Below, in pieces: positions 52,173 to 53,097 of a DNA stretch of 53,097 bases (position 1 is its first letter; every line of letters starts with the position of its first letter). The position numbers and the translations under genes are program-made. The notes under the pieces are model-generated. The model had not been told where the DNA came from. It did no database searches and saw only the letters and a list, made by a program, of their open reading frames with translations. The stretch lies in contig NZ_JANCTD010000014.1 in NCBI RefSeq assembly GCF_024297185.1, positions 1 through 53,097 of the forward strand. Reading direction: 5' to 3'. The stretch is from Lewinella sp. JB7 (GTDB taxonomy: Bacteria > Bacteroidota > Bacteroidia > Chitinophagales > Saprospiraceae).

Positions 52173-52982
52173 GCCGTGCGGCAGCGAAATCCGTGTTCAA
52201 TCCGTGCCCATCCGTGGTGAAGCGTCTCGGACCGGAGGCCGCTCGACCTATTGCCTGCTCGACCTTACCCCCCCACCTGAGCCGTGCGGCAGCGCAATCC
52301 GTGAGAATCCGTGCCCATCCGTGGTGAAGCGTATCGGACCGGAGGCCGCTCGACCTACTACTCTGCTCGGCGTGCAACGCCTCGACCGGATCCGTGCGGC
52401 AGCGAAATCCGTGAGAATCCGTGCCCATCCGTGGTGAAGCGTCTCGGACCGGAGGCCGCTCGACCTATTGCCTGCTCGGCGTGCAACGCCTCGACCTGAG
52501 CCGTGCGGCAGCAAAATCCGTGGTAATCCGTGCCCATCCGTGGTGAAGCGTCTCGAACCGGAGGCCGCTCGACCCATCGCCCGCTCGGCGTGCAACGCCT
52601 CGACCTGAGCCGTGAGTAGCGAAATCCGTGGTAATCCGTGCCCATCCGTGGTGAAGCGTCTCGGACCGGAGACCGCTCGACCTATTGCTTCCACTCGGCG
52701 TGCAACGCCTCGACCCTACTTCTACCTGAGCCGTGCGGCAGCGCAATCCGTGTTTAATCTGTGCCTATCCGTGGTGAACTTGTCTCGGACCGGAGGCCGC
52801 TCGACCCATTGCCTGCTCGGCGTTCAACGCCTCGACCTGAGCCGTGCGGCACCGAAATCCGTGTTTGATCCGTGTCCATCCGTGGTGAAGCGTCTCGGAC
52901 CGGAGGCCGCTCGACCCATTGCCTGCTCGGCGTGCAACGCCTCGACCTGAGCCGTGCGGCAGCGCAATCCGCGAGAATCCGT
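52173..52982. repeat. Tandem repeat, ~109-bp unit, 8 starts
   Basis: Units start at 52173, 52281, 52391, 52500, 52609, 52730, 52841 and 52951, each at a GCCGTGCGGCAGC-type sequence. Six of the seven periods are 108-111 bp and one is 121. Within each unit the minus strand repeats CACGGAT three times at ~10-11 bp spacing, and a GGCGT-GCA-ACGCC hairpin follows. The 25 bp just before the first unit are an inverted copy of that hairpin region (22 of 25). The last unit is cut after about 32 bp. Frames through it are not genes. Confidence 0.92.
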
Positions 52983-53097
52983 GTTTTCTATGATGCTTGC
53001 AAGTTTGGTTGATAATTTTTTTGATATGTAGTGCCCCGCCGCACGACGGCGAAGACGCGCTCGATGATTTTGTTCTTCACCGCGTTGGCCACCACCC
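52983..53097 (-). mobile_element. Edge of an IS110-family insertion in the tandem repeat
   Basis: Repeat unit 8 matches the others up to about 52982 and then changes abruptly to the transposase 3' end. IS110 elements lack terminal inverted repeats and insert without target duplication at a sequence chosen by a bridge RNA, which fits a clean junction. The other end is outside the window. Confidence 0.5.
52988..53097 (-). CDS. C-terminus of an IS110-type transposase (partial)
   Basis: Thirty-five codons are visible before the TAG at 52990-52988, including NAVKNKIIERVFAVVRRGT and a Tyr/Gln/Asn-rich tail. The N-A-V-K-N-K-(I/L)-(I/L)...FAVV(R/K)R-G pattern is usual at the end of IS110-family transposases. 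The rest lies beyond the window. The stop is about 5 bp from where the tandem repeat sequence ends, suggesting that the element's edge is there. Confidence 0.6.
   Translation of the reverse strand, partial: VVANAVKNKIIERVFAVVRRGTTYQKNYQPNLQAS

Noticed and set aside
52159..52950. Several ORFs in the tandem repeat (His/Gly/Thr-rich products)
   Set aside because: They are open only because the 109-bp unit lacks stops in some frames; the products repeat with the unit and have no start signals.

Overview
The window is about 53 kb of a high-GC Bacteroidota chromosome. It most resembles a marine Saprospiria/Lewinella-type bacterium; that placement is inferred from gene content, with no database search. 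Supporting signs: a SusC/SusD pair; two secreted proteins with type IX secretion (T9SS) sorting domains, one type A and one type B; a GYDIA-type GHMP kinase; an S1 protein with a long acidic N-terminus; efp-accB-accC order; and core promoters of the Bacteroidota form TTG-N17-21-TAnnTTTG.

Layout. 1-1.6 kb is a gene-poor island: the first codons of a probable transposase, a frameshifted small ORF, an IS1-type transposase relic, and an array of 17 octamers (CTANNNNA). 1.6-9.3 kb (minus strand) holds a small charged ORF, tRNA-Ile(CAU), a flavin oxidoreductase overlapping a GHMP kinase, rpsA with its terminator, and a large multi-module T9SS protein. 9.6-18.2 kb (minus) holds tRNA-Cys, a T9SS type B protein, an AsmA-like protein, dapA, accA, a coiled-coil membrane protein and CorA. 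18.3-23.0 kb has a TIM-barrel lipoprotein (+), then accC, accB, efp, radC and a Nudix gene (-). 23.2-28.4 kb (+) has a cysteine synthase/CBS enzyme, a fatty acid hydroxylase, an alkyltransferase-like protein, tsaB, truA, a WecA/MraY-type transferase and a fluoride channel. 28.4-30.9 kb (-) has an O-antigen ligase/polymerase and a Wzz-type chain-length protein. 31.2-35.5 kb (+) is the SusC/SusD pair. 35.6-36.1 kb (-) is an ECF sigma factor, followed by an AT-rich 0.7 kb regulatory-looking spacer.

36.8-42.3 kb (+) is an assimilatory sulfur cluster. It holds a siroheme sulfite/nitrite reductase with a HEPN-like tail, CobA, a siroheme synthase, a [4Fe-4S] APS reductase and a TrxR-like ferredoxin-NADP reductase. 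Together these supply the enzyme, cofactor and probable electron donor for APS to sulfite to sulfide. 42.3-51.3 kb is mostly minus strand: alpha/beta hydrolase, O-methyltransferase with an overlapping unknown ORF, a second coiled-coil membrane protein, LutC/LutB, rplS, a DUF4783-like protein (+), a heptosyltransferase, bioD and hemH. 51.4-52.1 kb (+) is a TspO/MBR-like membrane protein. The window ends in a ~109-bp tandem repeat (8 starts) that appears to be cut by an IS110-family element running off the edge.

Most of the window is core metabolism. The least explained parts are the octamer array, the 109-bp tandem repeat with its IS junction, a perfect 65-bp palindrome between lutB and rplS, the paired GGGGT-GCA-ACCCC hairpins in the sigma-factor leader, and the two matched coiled-coil membrane proteins. 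I saw no CRISPR array, prophage, or clear defence or secondary-metabolite system.
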